A stretch of 64,000 nucleotides of DNA from Nipponacmea schrenckii (GCA_030562195.1 CM060199.1:31330338-31394337), one strand, 5' to 3'. Shown: positions 47,401-60,400, counted from the first letter of the stretch. Numbers and translations are program-made. The notes: generated by a model not told the origin, from the sequence alone.

Positions 47401-50400
47401 ATTTTCAAACTTGACTGAGATATCCTTAATAAATACATGTATACCAAGTTTCATTAAGATCAGATAAAAACTGTGCCTCTATCGTGGATACAACCCAAAT
47501 TTGACGCGTTTTTACTAAGTCAAGGGCAATAACTCAAAAACCGTTCATTCGATAATTTCCATTTTTGGACTTGACCGAGATATCATAAATATATACATGT
47601 ATACCAAGTTTCATTAAGATCGGATAAAAACTGTAGCCTCTATTGTGGATACAACCCAAATTTGACGCGTTTTTACTAAGTCAAGTGCAATAACTCAAAA
47701 ACCGTTCATGCGATAATTTCCATTTTCGAACTTGACCGAGATATCATCAATATATACATGTATACCAAGTTTCAATAAGATCGGATAAAAACTGTAGCCT
47801 TTATCGTAGATACAACAAATGTTGACAGACCGACAGACGGACGGACAGGGGCGACGGCAATATACGTCCACATTTCCATGTGGGCATATAAAAATATATC
47901 AGGATAAGATGTAATTCCTCTGGCAGTGAGACAGAATCTAGAATCAATACCTTAAGAAAGGAAATATTAATCAAACTAATTTTATTTGAATTGTTTCTGA
48001 AAATAAAATTACAATGGTTTGTTCAGGGCAGAATCAATGATAGATTAGTTAATGTAATTATGATCCACACAAGGTATAAAAGTCAGTAAAAATTGATTCG
48101 ATATTTTTATTTTTATTTTTAAATTTAAATTAAACATTTGTTTAGATAAAACTTTCAAATACATGCAGGGACACTGGATTACTAGATTTTGGTTTTCATA
48201 ATTCAAAATTGAGCAAAATAACATTCTTATAAAATAATTCCCCTATATTTGGTTAAAATAGTTTTAATAGCTTACTGCATTTTATATGATTTTTTATTGA
48301 AAGAATGCTAAAGCAGAGTGTAATGGGTGTAATTTTTGCTAAAAAAAACAATACCAACTCAACTTTCGTTGAAGTATCTGAGACAAAAATTTATTGTCAA
48401 GTGCAAATTCTAACTTCAAATTGGCATCATGTCATTACCAGAATGTATTATTATCAAGCTTACTTCCAGGCACTGTCAAGACAATGTGTTTTCTATCAAA
48501 TTCTCAAGTAATTGACAATGTAGAATCTTGTAAGGTGTAATGATGGTAATGGTATCAAACTGCCAACAGCATCTTATATAATCAATACTATTATTATGTT
48601 AGTGGAAAGTGTCAAAGTTAATGGAAAGTCTCTAACAGTGTCTTCAAGTATACTTTACACTGGAGAGTATCTTCTATAACACCCAATACTGGAGATGTAA
48701 AATAATAATATTTAGTTTTATGATCTTACTATTTTAGTAGATATCAGGATTGTTGATTTATTTTTGTCTTGAAAGTTGCCTTCCCTTATTTTCATATATA
48801 TATATATACCATAATTGGACCTGTAATACTTATATCAATAGAAAGTAGAGGTGTTCTAATGACTGGGAAAAATACCAGATGGTCCCACATGTCCTTAATT
48901 AACTCGTAATTAGGCTAATTATGACTGGAATTCCCATGGTAGGGTACTAACATAGGTATTTACGTCAAGTCTCAAATGTCGTTGATCTTTTTTTTTGATC
49001 ATCCAGTCTGTCAATTGGGTACATAAATCATGACGTAACAGGACGCTGTTGTAATTGCCCACATTCCTTAATATTTTCCACAAAAACAATGGCATTTTGG
49101 TATTCCATTTATTATCTCTAGCAAAAGGCAATAAAACGTTTATTTATCATTTTGTAAAAACATTATGAATTAATTTAAATAAATTTTAACTCACTAATAA
49201 TAAGATACAAAATCAATTCTTACACGCCTTCATTCATATGACGTCATTTGGTCACATGAACAAACATGGAGTCTAATCAATTAATTAATCAATTAGTAAG
49301 CTTACTTTGGCTCTAATTAATGAGGCAACCCATCTTTAAGGCTGCATTGAGTAAAAGAAATGAGGCCATTTTAAATTTTTTTTCTTCATTCATTCAACGT
49401 TATATGAATTTTATAAACACTTTATAAATAGGGAATACCAGCTTTAAAGTAAATTAATTTCCAAAATAATTTATCAACAAATGTTTTGTAATAGACCTTC
49501 TCTGAGTATTTGTTGATAAATAAACCAATTCTGAACATACAAAGACTGTATTGGCCATATTTGCCAGAAAAGTCCATTTATTTGTACTCTATGGGATTGG
49601 GAAATTACTGAGGAAGATTCTAATCAAGGAGTTGAATAAACAATCATAAAGCAGACCTACCTTGATTTCTTTCTGGTAAGCGAGCAATTCTCCATATAAC
49701 AGAATGATAGAGATTTTCATATTTAGCTGTTCCTGATGAGGCCTCCATAAGAGTTGGTGTCATAGTACCTTGAGCAATCATAGTAATCCTTTCAAGGCCT
49801 TTAATTTTACCAGGTTTACGAGCAGATGCTTTAAATGAACCATAGCCAAAACGTTTTTCATATCGGAACAAATAAATCCATTGTTCAGGAATTTTAAATC
49901 TCACTTCAATATCTTCACAGGGAAATTGTCCATGCTTTTTCGTGTTTGCATGATAACCAGTCACTAACATATCACAACGGATTTCAAAATGACGATCTTT
50001 TAAAGTCTGCTGGCACCTTACTTGTAAAGGAAGTTCACGATTATATTTAGGTCGCACACGGAAACGACAAAGTTCAAACTGACAGGCATCCAATGGATGA
50101 AATTTGATAGTGTGTGTCTTTTCATATTCATCAAGATCTACAGAGCAATGAAACTCAGGAGTTTCAATGTTTATCCAGTCTTCAGTTTTCACGGGAATGA
50201 TATCATGTCTTCCCACAACTTCTCTCCCTTTACGTCGTTTGTCATTCAAACCTAATTCACACCAAGGCATTCCAGTGACAAAGGCCATAAAGAAGAGTCG
50301 AACACGGCCTTTATGAGTTTTCACATGCCCTAATTTGTCAATTTCTGCTTCATATTCCTCCCATACTTCTGCTGTCACTTCATCCTTGTTATAAGAAAGT

Positions 50401-53400
50401 GTTTTGTCTCGGAAAGATTCAAGTTTCATAAATGCATCCTCCACTTCCCACACAAATGACTGCAATAAATCTTCATCAAGACTTCCAAATTTCAGTAGTT
50501 CTGACATTTGAGGTGCATGGTCTAGAATCATAGTTGGCTTGGGTTTCCTTACAAAAGAGGGGGTAATTCTCTCTGGCTTGATACCAACTCTTTCTCTATA
50601 AAATACGTACTGAATCTTGACTGTATGGATTTTACCAAACTGGTCATACTGCTGAACAGATAAATTAGATAAAGCATAACACGGCTGAAGGGGCAATTCC
50701 TGAAAGGGCTCTGTTTGATTTTCTTCATAAAACAGTTGAATGGCTATACCTTCCTTCACTTTTGCTATTTTGACAAAGACCGTCTTCCAGAATCTATTGC
50801 CAGCTAGTTTCTTTTTTGTTGGCTGTCTTAGCATGAGCTTCCATCCCTCACCTTTAAATGGTGGATGGAAATCATCTAAAGGAAGGTGATCATCTTCATC
50901 ATCTGGTGTGCTGTCTTCTGTTGATGTACTCATAATCCTTTCTCTGGGCTCCGGTGCTTGTTTGGTCTTTAATTCTTCCTCTACCACTTCAAATTTAGCA
51001 AAGTTTTCTTCAGGTGGCGAGTCTCTGTCAAAAGGATTTTCCCTGGTTTGAATTTGAGGAGACTTGGGAGGTTTAGGAGGTGGTGGAAGCATTGGAGGTG
51101 GTCCAGATTCTAGCAGAGTTTTAGCAGATGTCTTTATTTCCAACTTAAAAGTCTCTTTTTCATCTTCTTCAAGGTTGTCATAGTCTGATGTTGACATTCT
51201 TTTCTCTTCTGTACTCAGCAAATCCATTCCTTGATTCTCTTGCCTTCTGTTGGGAGCCTCAGTGAATGGATCAAAGGGATCACCATCATCTTCTTGAAGT
51301 TTACGCTGTTTTGATGGGGAACTAAATGGCTGAGAGTTCTGGGTGTCCACCCCAAAAGTAGATTCACCTAAGAAAAGACTAGGCTGTGTATTCTTATTTT
51401 CTGCAGCAATATTTTCAAAACTTGCAGTAAGGAATGGGTTAATTGGTTGTATGTTAGATTCTGGAGCAGCAGTTTCATCGACTTGCATTGGAATGTTTTC
51501 AGTAGTAAATAAGTCATCTTCAAATGGATTTGCTGTTTGTGTCGATGCTTTTGAGTCAATTGCTCCCCAAGCATCTGATGATGGAGCAGAAGTAGAGATC
51601 TTGCTGGTAAAGAAATCATCATCTTCAAAATCCATTTGAGAGAATCTTTTCTCTGCATTAGTAGCAGAAAATGGATCAACGCCTGTATTTGAAGAAGGTT
51701 TTGAATCCCAAGCATCAAATGGATCTGATTTTTCTGCAGGTTGCTGATTTAATTCTTTTGTATCCATTGATGGAGATTGGGAAAACGGATCTGAATTTGA
51801 TACATCTTGAAATGGATTAGGCTTTGCAAATTCTTCATTCTGATCACTACAATCAAAGGGATCATTATTTGGTTTGATATCTGCCGATTTTGAAGTACCA
51901 AATATGTCCATATCCGGAGCAGATTGATCTGAGATAACAGTTTTAATTGGTGGTGCACCAAACGGGTCAGAATCGTTAATATTTTCTGAATGTGGCATTC
52001 CATACGGATCAGATTCAGCAGTATGAGCTCCAAATGGATCACTTTCAGAAATATTTTCAGTGGGCTTCCCAAAGCCAAAAGGGTCTGAAGAGGCATGCTG
52101 CTGCTCTAATGGTTTCGAACTTCCAAATGGATCCAATTCCACTACAGGATCATTTGATATTGAAACACCAAAAGGACTTGAAGAACCAAATGAATCTATT
52201 TTATCAGAAGTAAAAGCACTGCCAAAAGGATCTTGATCTGATATATTGGTGCCAGTGCCAGCACCAAAAGGATCTGAATTGGTTGAACTTTTGATTTCTG
52301 AAACTGATTCAATGTCAATACTAGAAATGTTATTAGACATAATATCTGACTGAGTATCACTTTCACTTTTTAAACGCTCTGCTTTAGCTTTCATTCCAGC
52401 TAATGTCTGAGGCTCATCTTCTTCATCATCATCAGCTTCAAACTTTCTTGAGGGGTCTTTTGCTGCCTTAAAAAGTGCACTGAAGGGATCATTCTTTTTC
52501 TGCTTAGAAAGTTGTCTCGCTATTTTAATAGGAGATTTTGCTGGAGATGCACTTAGTTTACTAAGAATATCACTTCTTATAGGAGGAGTAGAGGGTACAG
52601 GCATGCCACTAAATAGTTCAGGATTTACAGCAGAGGAGTCACTTGCTGAGGAGTCACGTCGAGTTGGCATTGAGTCATCCATAAAGGGATTTTTGCTAGA
52701 AGGCTGACTGAAGGCTGAGGTTTGAGATGAGTCAACCTGATCAGTCATGGATGTGCAGTCTGTAGGTTGCTGAAACAAATTAAATGATGTCTGATTTGTG
52801 CTAGGTGAGCCCCATAATCCATCCAATGAACTACCAGATTTTAATGGATCAAACATATCTGGAGTTGTTGGAGGAACTCGAACTCCTTTCGGAGGTAACG
52901 ATGGTGTGTGAAATGGATTTGTTGATATAGGTTCAACATTAAGATCTTTCTCTGCAGTTTCTGCTCCCCACTGAAGGAAATCATCTACAAGACTTTTGGC
53001 AAGATCTGATACAGCTGTACTTCCAGGATCTGCAAGAAATTCTTGATCAAATCCAGTAGGGCTTGAACAAAGAGAAGATTGTGCACTACTCTGGACAGAC
53101 GAACTATATCCAGAAAACCAATCTGTTGAAGAATCCTGTGTTGCAGGTTGAACGTTACAAGGACCTAGAAAGTCTTCCAAACCCAATAGATCTTCACTGG
53201 CAACATTAGATGGTTGTGGGGGAATGTCACTACTCATTTTATCCAAATTGAATCCAAAAGGATCTTCATTAATTTCGTGTTCTGATTTTTCCAATGTGTT
53301 TTCAAACTCTAAAATGTCTGTTACATTTTCTTGTTCTAAGCTATAAGCACGATCATATTGTTTACTTTGATCACCAACATAAATTGAGGGCACTGAGGAC

Positions 53401-54053
53401 AAATAATCTTCATTTCCTTCAGGAACTACTTGATCATTATAAGAATACTCATTGACTCCATCTTGTTGTGAGTTGTCAAAGAATTGCTGAGTGTCACTTT
53501 GATAATCTGAGTCAGTGGTATTGTCAAACTGAGTCCAAGGTGACGTACCGTCCCTATGATCTTCTTTGTCACTTTTAGCAGGTGAAATTCGTCCTGAAGG
53601 TGAAATTCGCCCAGTCTGTAGTAAAGAACTCTGCGTTTTCAAAACATTAGATTTAATTCGATCTTGCATGGACATAAAAGCCTGCCAATGTTCCGATTTG
53701 CTTTTGAGTTTTTCATTCTCTGCAAGTTCTTCTTCAGTCAGTTCTTTGGTAAGAGTTTCTTTCGACGGAGATTTAGGAGACTTCAAAGGAGACTTTGATC
53801 TTTTCTTTGCACCTTCTCTAGCCTTTAATAAAAATCCTAATCCTTTTGCAGCCTTAGATTTCTTAGTCTTTATGGGTGAGTTTCCTATGCCAACATATCT
53901 GGATTTAGGATCAGACGCAGCATGAACTACATACAATGGTGACTGGGCAACCTTCTCAAATACCTCGTCCTTATCCTTGTCTTTATCAGTGTTAGTTGGT
54001 GAAGGTAATTCTTTAACCAGAGTAGAAGAATCATCCCATGAGCCAGTGGACAT
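44423..54053 (-). CDS. Stonin-type endocytic adaptor (stoned B / STON family)
   Basis: Clathrin adaptor that links AP-2 and EH-domain proteins to synaptotagmin-like cargo. Coding exons are 54053-49661 (4393 bp) and 44682-44423, with a 4978-bp phase-1 intron (donor GTAGGT, acceptor TTTTCAG), giving 1550 residues. That is longer than vertebrate stonin-2 (about 900). The N-terminal ~1050 residues are low complexity and acidic. They carry about fourteen DPF motifs (AP-2 ear binding), dense between residues ~520 and 960, and six NPF motifs (EH-domain binding). A proline stretch is followed by the stonin homology domain from about residue 1060 (FKGEGWKLMLRQPTKKKL) and a mu-homology domain of about 300 residues. 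The mu domain ends in the second exon (VRSISVDNPNPPEKWVRYLA). A 5' UTR acceptor lies at 54077. The true first exon was not located. Confidence 0.93.
44885..45125. repeat. 25-bp tandem repeat in the stonin intron
   Basis: Units of AATCAAGAAGTGCTAACATA plus TTCAT, about nine copies with variants. Confidence 0.85.
45180..45430. repeat. Two-copy repeat in the stonin intron
   Basis: TTTATGAACATATTTCAGAC ... AAGACATAACTTAACC at about 45205 recurs with changes at about 45375. Confidence 0.65.
45722..46806 (+). repeat. Pearl-like modular element, copy 1
   Basis: Begins ATACGCCCAC and ends GTGGGCGTAT, a 10-bp inverted terminal pair. Inside are about six imperfect modules of roughly 160 bp, each with CAAGGGCAATAACTCAAAAA and CCAAGTTTCATCAAAATCCA. 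Near the right end comes a GACAGACCGGCAGACCGACG tract. The arrangement is like the bivalve pearl/Helentron-like elements with tandem cores; that name is inference. Confidence 0.75.
46807..47890 (+). repeat. Pearl-like modular element, copy 2
   Basis: Directly follows copy 1. It has about six well-preserved 160-bp modules (TCAAGGGCAATAACTCAAAA, ATATATACATGTATACCAAG, GATCGGATAAAAACTGTAGC, ACAACCCAAATTTGACGCG). The same GACAGACGGACGGACAGGGG tract follows, then the end ATGTGGGCATATAA. These modules are more alike than those of copy 1, which suggests recent expansion or homogenisation. Confidence 0.8.
47891..49660. other. Remainder of the stonin intron
   Basis: AT-rich intronic sequence. A TA microsatellite is near 48795. 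No nested gene seen. Confidence 0.45.
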
Positions 54054-54076
54054 CTCTACATACAGTGATAACTAAT

Positions 54077-54229
54077 CTGGAATAAACAAAAAAATAATTG
54101 GTTTAGTAATCAATTATACCAAAAACAATAGCCTTGCTAAGAAAGATGACACACACCCACCAACATCTTTGATTGCAAGTACAAATCATTGTTTGTTGAC
54201 CATTCACATTTGGTGCATGTGTATTCTAT
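54077..54229. other. Start of the stonin 5' UTR intron
   Basis: The acceptor TTTATTCCAG on the - strand ends at 54077, followed by exon sequence from 54076 down to the ATG at 54053. The upstream untranslated exon could be several kilobases away. Confidence 0.5.
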
Positions 54230-54678
54230 AGAGAATTTTAAGCAGACAAAATAAAATCAAAAGAATCTGTAAATAATTGTTGCCTGTAAAATGCACAGAT
54301 TTGCTCAATATAGCATATGTCAGACACACTATTTCAGTGAAAAATTAACAGGTTATTATGAAAATTAATAGGTATCATCTACATATTGACAATAACCTAA
54401 AAAAAAAAAAATTCAAAAGTATCCATAAAGAATTGTAGCCTGTAGCGTGAGCAATGAGTATGAGTTGTACCTTAATTCTACTGGTCAGACACAATATTTT
54501 GGCGAAAAAGTATCGGATCATCAGGAAAATCGATAGGGATCATCTTCATAATGACACTGACCCAAAAAATCAAAATCAAAAGAATCAGTAGAGAATTGTA
54601 GCCTGAGCACAAACAAATGTGAACTGACTGCCAGGACGATTACAATATATACACCCAAAATAAATTTGTGGGTGTATA
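54230..54678 (+). repeat. Decayed pearl-like modular repeat
   Basis: Modules with AAAAGAATC...GAATTGTAGCCTG recur about every 170 bp, and the segment ends with ATATACACCCAAAATAAATT and TGTGGGTGTATAAT, a weak version of the family end. Confidence 0.55.
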
Positions 54679-55750
54679 ATAAAAAAAAAAAAATGAAAGG
54701 ATTGGAACCAATCTTTAAAACTGAAAATGAAATTCAAAAGTACCAAATAAATTAGAGCTTATAATATTAAATAACACCATCAAAAGAAATCTTTTTAATG
54801 TACCGGTACCAGTAATATGAACTCTTTCGAAAAATTCCTACACATTGGTTACCAATGGCAGTCTATATAAAAACTTAAAACATACAATTTCTAAATTACA
54901 TGATCAACGTTGTCAAGCTTTTGCAGGCATTTTCTTAGGCCAATGATAAACCAGTCTAACTGCCACTCAATGGCTATATATTATATATATATACCGGTAT
55001 ATAATATATATAAAGGTTTCAGGTTAACACCTTCTAATTGGTTTTGAATGAAATTGCAACATAATGTGGTTGTGTTAATGAGTTTTGAAGAACAGATGCT
55101 CATTATCAGACTATTTTCCTAATTGGCATCTGTCATCGATGATGGTAATTATCAACCATTGATTATGATGATATAGCCATGGTTTAAAATAATCTGATTC
55201 GAAGTAAGCTTGGATATTACTGCAAGGTCTCATTGATTACAATTATATAAGATCTAATGGATTAAATTATATATTCATGCAATATATTTTAACAATTTTC
55301 AAAAACAATGTCGATCTTTATGTACCTATACTGAACTAATGACATCAATTTGTAGTTTGTCATTTTAGACAGACTTGACCATTTCACTTAAACAATATTT
55401 GCCATAGAACATTATATAATCCGATTAAGCTTTCTAGATGTTTAAAGAAACTACAGAATGATGGAAAACAGAGTGGTAGTGTACCTGATTCTAATAAAAA
55501 GGGAAGGAAAGTCCTAAATCCTTTTCTGTGTATATTTGGTTATCTGTGAGAACCAAAGATACACAGATAACCAAAGATACACAGATAACCAAAGGTACAC
55601 AAATAAACAAATATATACATAGCAATATTTGTTAGCACAAAATATAAAAATGCTAGTTTATTTTGAAGAACTCTAAGCTTTTAATGTTCCTTCAGCATTT
55701 TGTTACAATACATCAGACCACCTTTTTCCATTAATAAAAATGTTTTTTTT
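54679..55750. other. Non-coding, small simple repeats
   Basis: Includes an AT palindrome around ATATACCGGTATAT (about 54977-55014) and a three-copy 18-bp repeat ACACAGATAACCAAAGAT at about 55559-55610. No gene. Confidence 0.45.
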
Positions 55751-55754
55751 TTTT

Positions 55755-55970
55755 GTGGCAGTGGAATAGCTCAGAAGTAAATTGTCTGCCCCATGTTTGT
55801 ATGTCTTGGGTTCAAATCCTGACAACCTTAATGGTTATACCAGTTAGTGATAAATGCATGTGAAAGAACACTCTTGCACTACAAGACCACAATGCCATAT
55901 ATAGCACTGACAAATACTGTAACTTAACAATGTAAAGACTAAATCCATTAAAATTCAATAAAACACATTT
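55755..55970 (+). mobile_element. Second tRNA-derived SINE family
   Basis: GTGGCAGTGGAATAGCTCAG provides an A-box-like head and GGTTCAAATCC (55809-55819) a B box. The ~150-bp body that follows ends in AAAATTCAATAAAACAC. The body is unlike the GCCGCGGTGGCTCAG family. Head pairing is too poor for a functional tRNA. Confidence 0.65.
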
Positions 55971-56470
55971 TTGCTTGAAACAAAGAGGTTGAAGAAAAAC
56001 ACTAATATAAGCAATCCATTGATCAAATTAATAAATATTAATTGAGGTCAGTACAAAGACAAGGAAATATTTCAACCTACCAAAAATAGAGCAAAGTTAC
56101 AACAACCTTTTCTGAAAAAAAATCAAGTCACATTGGTACTCACAATTAAAAATGGAGTTATATAGTTCCAATCCTTATATAGTAACGTACCGGTAGTAGA
56201 ATTCTACATGATAATAATGATGGCGGTTGGAGAAAAATCAATAAACTGAGAATAGCTAGTGCCTGATTATTCTTTTAGTCTATACTTCTTCCACATAACC
56301 TTTCAACAATAGTTAAATGACCCATGCATTTCATGGCTATAATATTACAAGTTCACTAAAAGTCTATTCTATCGAAATTAAAAGCTTAGAAGTTTTAGCA
56401 CAAAGGATCATATGCCTGAAATATGACAGATTGTTATATTTTTTAAATAAAAACTGTTGCAAATGACAAC

Positions 56471-57224
56471 GGTGGCTCACATACGACATATTCCATTTTT
56501 TATTTTGAATTAAAAACTTTAACTTTTACTTAGGTGAAAATTTTTCCCCCCTTGAGTGGGAATGGTTTGTTAAACAATTTTCCCTTTAAATTATTTTTTA
56601 TTTTTTATGATTTTCCCCAAAAGAAAATTTAATTTTACAAAATCAAAATTATGCTGTCGGGGCCTCCAGAAATAAAATAAATTACAACACTTTTTTAAAA
56701 ATGGATAGGGACTGAGATTCATTTTGAAAAATTTCTGAAAATAGGCCTTTTGGAAAATCAATATAAATATTACGTTCTCAAACCCCAAAAAAACTAAAAA
56801 ACACATAAATTTGAAAGTTTACAAATTGGCATAAAAATAAATTTGTTTTTAAAAACTGCATCCAATATAACAAATTTTTAAAAATTTCTTAAAAATCTTT
56901 TTTTCTACCTTGAAAAACTGTTGGTTGTTGACATAATCGACTCTTTTGTATATCTCTACTGTAGGTGAATTTGAAATAAATACGCGTGTCCGAACCAAAT
57001 CAAAATAAGGGACGCCACCCAAAAAAGGTTTAAAACCCAGGACCTAGGTGATAAATATTTTGAATTAAAAACTTTAATTTTCACCTTTGTAATAAAATAT
57101 TATGTTGTTTTTAAATAAATTTGATTTTCATTAAAAATATTTTTACAAAGTTAAAAATAAAGTTTTCAAATCAAAATTAAGTTTTTTTTATCTATAAAGG
57201 TGAGTGATTTGTATGTGAGCCACC
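56471..57224. mobile_element. Inverted-repeat element with GGTGGCTCACATAC ends
   Basis: Left end GGTGGCTCACATAC at 56471 and right end GTATGTGAGCCACC at 57224 are exact inverses, with looser similarity continuing inward (TTAAAAACTTTAACTTTTAC and its counterpart). No clear target duplication. The interior has stretched homopolymers and resembles the sequence just outside it at 57290-57560. Confidence 0.55.
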
Positions 57225-59982
57225 TAGAAACTAAATAGTATATATCAAATACTATTTTGAAATAGGTATATGGTGACGGGAGTGAACCTAATAATTATTC
57301 ACAAGATCTTGACAATGAGACCATGGCCTTTGGAAAATCTAATATACATCCTTTTCTTCAAAATCCCAAACAGATAAAACTAATGAAAACATAAAAATAT
57401 ATGAAGAATTTACAAATGGGCAATATAAAAATGACTTTGTACTGTTCTAAAAGACAGTTCTAGTCCCAATTTGACAAATTATCACCAACTACATTTCTTA
57501 AGGAAATCGTTTTTTCTAGCCTTGCAATGTTTATCTGTTTGAGTTCTATTTGTGACATTCAAATAGGACTGTTTGTGTGTTTTTAGCACCTCGTAACCGA
57601 TGTGTGAATGAAACGATCGTTCACCTGTTAATTCATGTTATTTTTGATAAAATGTCCACTTTTTAAAACAGTGAGGCAAACATTTAGCTAAACCAGGTTA
57701 TTCCAGTTACTGCCCAATAATTGGACCAACTTGATTTACCAAATGTTCACCTCACTATCTTTAAAACTGGCCATTTATCATAAATAACTATATTTAGCGC
57801 TCTGATTTGCACAAATATCACATCTCTTCCATTTTGTTAAAACTAAGCAATTTAAGACTTATTGGAGAGATATAAGAGAGATATAAAATCTACAGTGAAA
57901 CAAAATGAGAATCAGCATGACAAATGTTGTCATCTTGTAAGGGGAGATAAAATATATTATTAAGATATTTTGATCAGACGATAGAATAGTTACAAATTCT
58001 CTTAAAGGAACTGTATCATTTCTGTTTAAGTTTTTCTGGAACTGCAGGAACCATGGGTATTGGATAATGAATGAGAATGTCACAAATGTCACAAATAGAT
58101 GTCAAAAGTCTAGAACAAATTTTTAACAATCCCTTAAAGGTAACCTTAACCATTTGCCAAATGACTTCCAGCATCTATTTCTGTCAATTATAATTATATC
58201 CATATAGATAAAATGTTGATCCTAAAATAGAATTCAGAGATTTAATCTGCTCTGTGACTTAATGAAAAAACTATTAATAATCTCAATTCAATTTTAGATA
58301 GGAATAGTCATTATCAAATTTGGGATAAAAGAAGTTTCATAGGATGAAATTTCAAATTGTATTTCACTTTGGAAAAGAACATATAATAAAAAAAATTGGT
58401 TGATCATTTTACAGTATGCAATTTGTATTTTGAACATGTGTAAACTGATAGGCAAAATTTATTTCAAAAACTTGATATCCAATCAGATATATTTCCTAAA
58501 ATCTGGATTTTATTTAAGTCTTGGAAAATACGATCCAATATAAACACAGCATTAATTAAAGTAGATAATACTATGCGGATTATTTGGGAATTAATTTGGG
58601 ATTATGATGATAAACGATGTATAAATCTGATCTTGGTAAATATAATCTAAGTGTAGTTGTATTCTTTAATTCAATTTAACATTAATACCTTATTTATTTA
58701 ATATTATTAATTATATATCAGGAATAAAGATATATGTCTCTTAATGAGGAACTATTCCCATTAAGTCTCAGGAGAGCCATAAATAGCAGGTTGTAATTTC
58801 TGTGTAAGTGTAAATATAAATAGTATGGTTAGCATCCGGTCTTTCTATTCACTACTTTTAATAAATAGTCCAGTTATATTTCTAGACATTTTCTCTCTAT
58901 ATAGTCTGAAGTAATCAATATCATCAAATCTTCATATCCACTAGATTTCATGAATTTTTACTTCCGAATTTCCTGAAATGTGTGTCATAAACCATCAAGA
59001 TTATTCAAGATTGATGGGGATTTCTTCAATATATTTAGTATTTTTTTTTTACAGATACCACATTTACCAAAAGCCTTAATACACAGGCCACTTTACCTCT
59101 TGGCTCTGTTGCTTCCGACCTAGGCACAATTTAGCCACCCAAATAGTGGGTATACACTAAACCGTATAGGGTACAATTGTATTTTGATTTAAGATAAAGG
59201 TTCATATATAGAGAGGATATGGTAATCCAGTCCAACCACACTGACACCAATACCCTTGCCGTTCGAGAATTATTTTACAAACATTAAGATATTATGAATG
59301 TATTTTTTTAATTTTCCATCCTTATTAAAACTTGCAGCTGGTATTTAAGTCAAGGTAAGATTTAGCAATATTGACCCATTCAAAAGTTTCTACAAAAATA
59401 TATCTTGGTACCGTAATACCAGTAAACACTCATGAAAATAACAAGTGACTTCAAGATAACATCTTGGAACTGGTCCAATCATAGCCATCATAGCCAAAGA
59501 CTATACTCCAAATGACAACCTCTAACAAAAGTCTGGACATGGTTCTTGAGAAATACCAAGGACAGAATAATGCTATTCTAGTCTACACAATATATGAGAT
59601 AGACCAATTAAATACTATAAAGGTCAATTATACCAAGGTCAAATGAAAGATATGAATTATTTGTATAAAATAATCAATTGTGTATTTATTTCCAGAATGT
59701 GAAATAATTATAGTTCAGGCCAACAGTAGCTGGATCAATAGTGGTTAGATACCAGTACATCATAACATGTAAATCAAAGTAGAGGAATAATTGATCATTG
59801 TGACTTCAATACCTTAACACAACCTCCTCAGAGAGTTCCCAAAACTTCTTTCTACAATTCCAAACAAGTTTGTTACCTTCTCACCTATGATAGACGAACT
59901 GAAAGTAACCAATATTTTGGATTGTTGACACATCCGACAAGGTCTCATCCAGCACTGTTAAAAAAAAACCATCACTGTGTCT
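57225..59982. other. Non-coding, no gene seen
   Basis: AT-rich. The frame at 57859-58092 is unsupported. This may be 5' intron or upstream sequence of the stonin gene. Confidence 0.4.
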
Positions 59983-60271
59983 TTTAGTTCTCAAGAATGG
60001 TCAATATGAGTATATATTCATCAGTGAACTTACCTTCTGTCATAAAGTAACAAAATCCGTTAAAATCTGGAAAGCTCACAAAACTTAGTGATATTTGAAA
60101 AACGCTTAATCAATTTATTAAGTGTTTTTCAATAATCAAATGCATTTTTATGGATATATATTTACTTGTTTGTCATTTATGGCTGCAGGTATATTTACTA
60201 ATGAATAGTGCTCTAATTGGCCAAGTTTAAAATTTTCAAATTTTATGTTCATTCTAAGACCTATTATCCCT
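59983..60271 (+). mobile_element. TTAA-flanked MITE, copy 2
   Basis: Matches 41041-41375. The right end is intact, CTAAGACCTATTATCCCT|TTAA, the exact inverse of the left end kept by copy 1. The left terminus is missing or decayed. Confidence 0.7.
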
Positions 60272-60291
60272 TTAAAATTATTTATGTTTGC

Positions 60292-60400
60292 TGGCACATC
60301 TACAGGGAACTAATAATCTGTTGCTGGTACCCCCACAGGGTACTAATAACCCATGTGTTCTTTGCTGGTACCCCACAGGGTGCTAGTAACACAGTTTATG
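60292..60400 (+). repeat. Three-copy GCTGGTACCCCACAGGGT repeat
   Basis: Three imperfect units of about 35-40 bp, each TTGCTGGYAC...CACAGGG(T)(A/G)CTA(A/G)TAA. Confidence 0.7.

Noticed and set aside
51343..53925. Open frames on both strands inside the stonin exon
   Set aside because: Shadow frames of the 4.4-kb stonin exon.
54977..55014. AT-rich palindrome centred on ACCGGT
   Set aside because: Consistent with a simple TA repeat; no further evidence of function.
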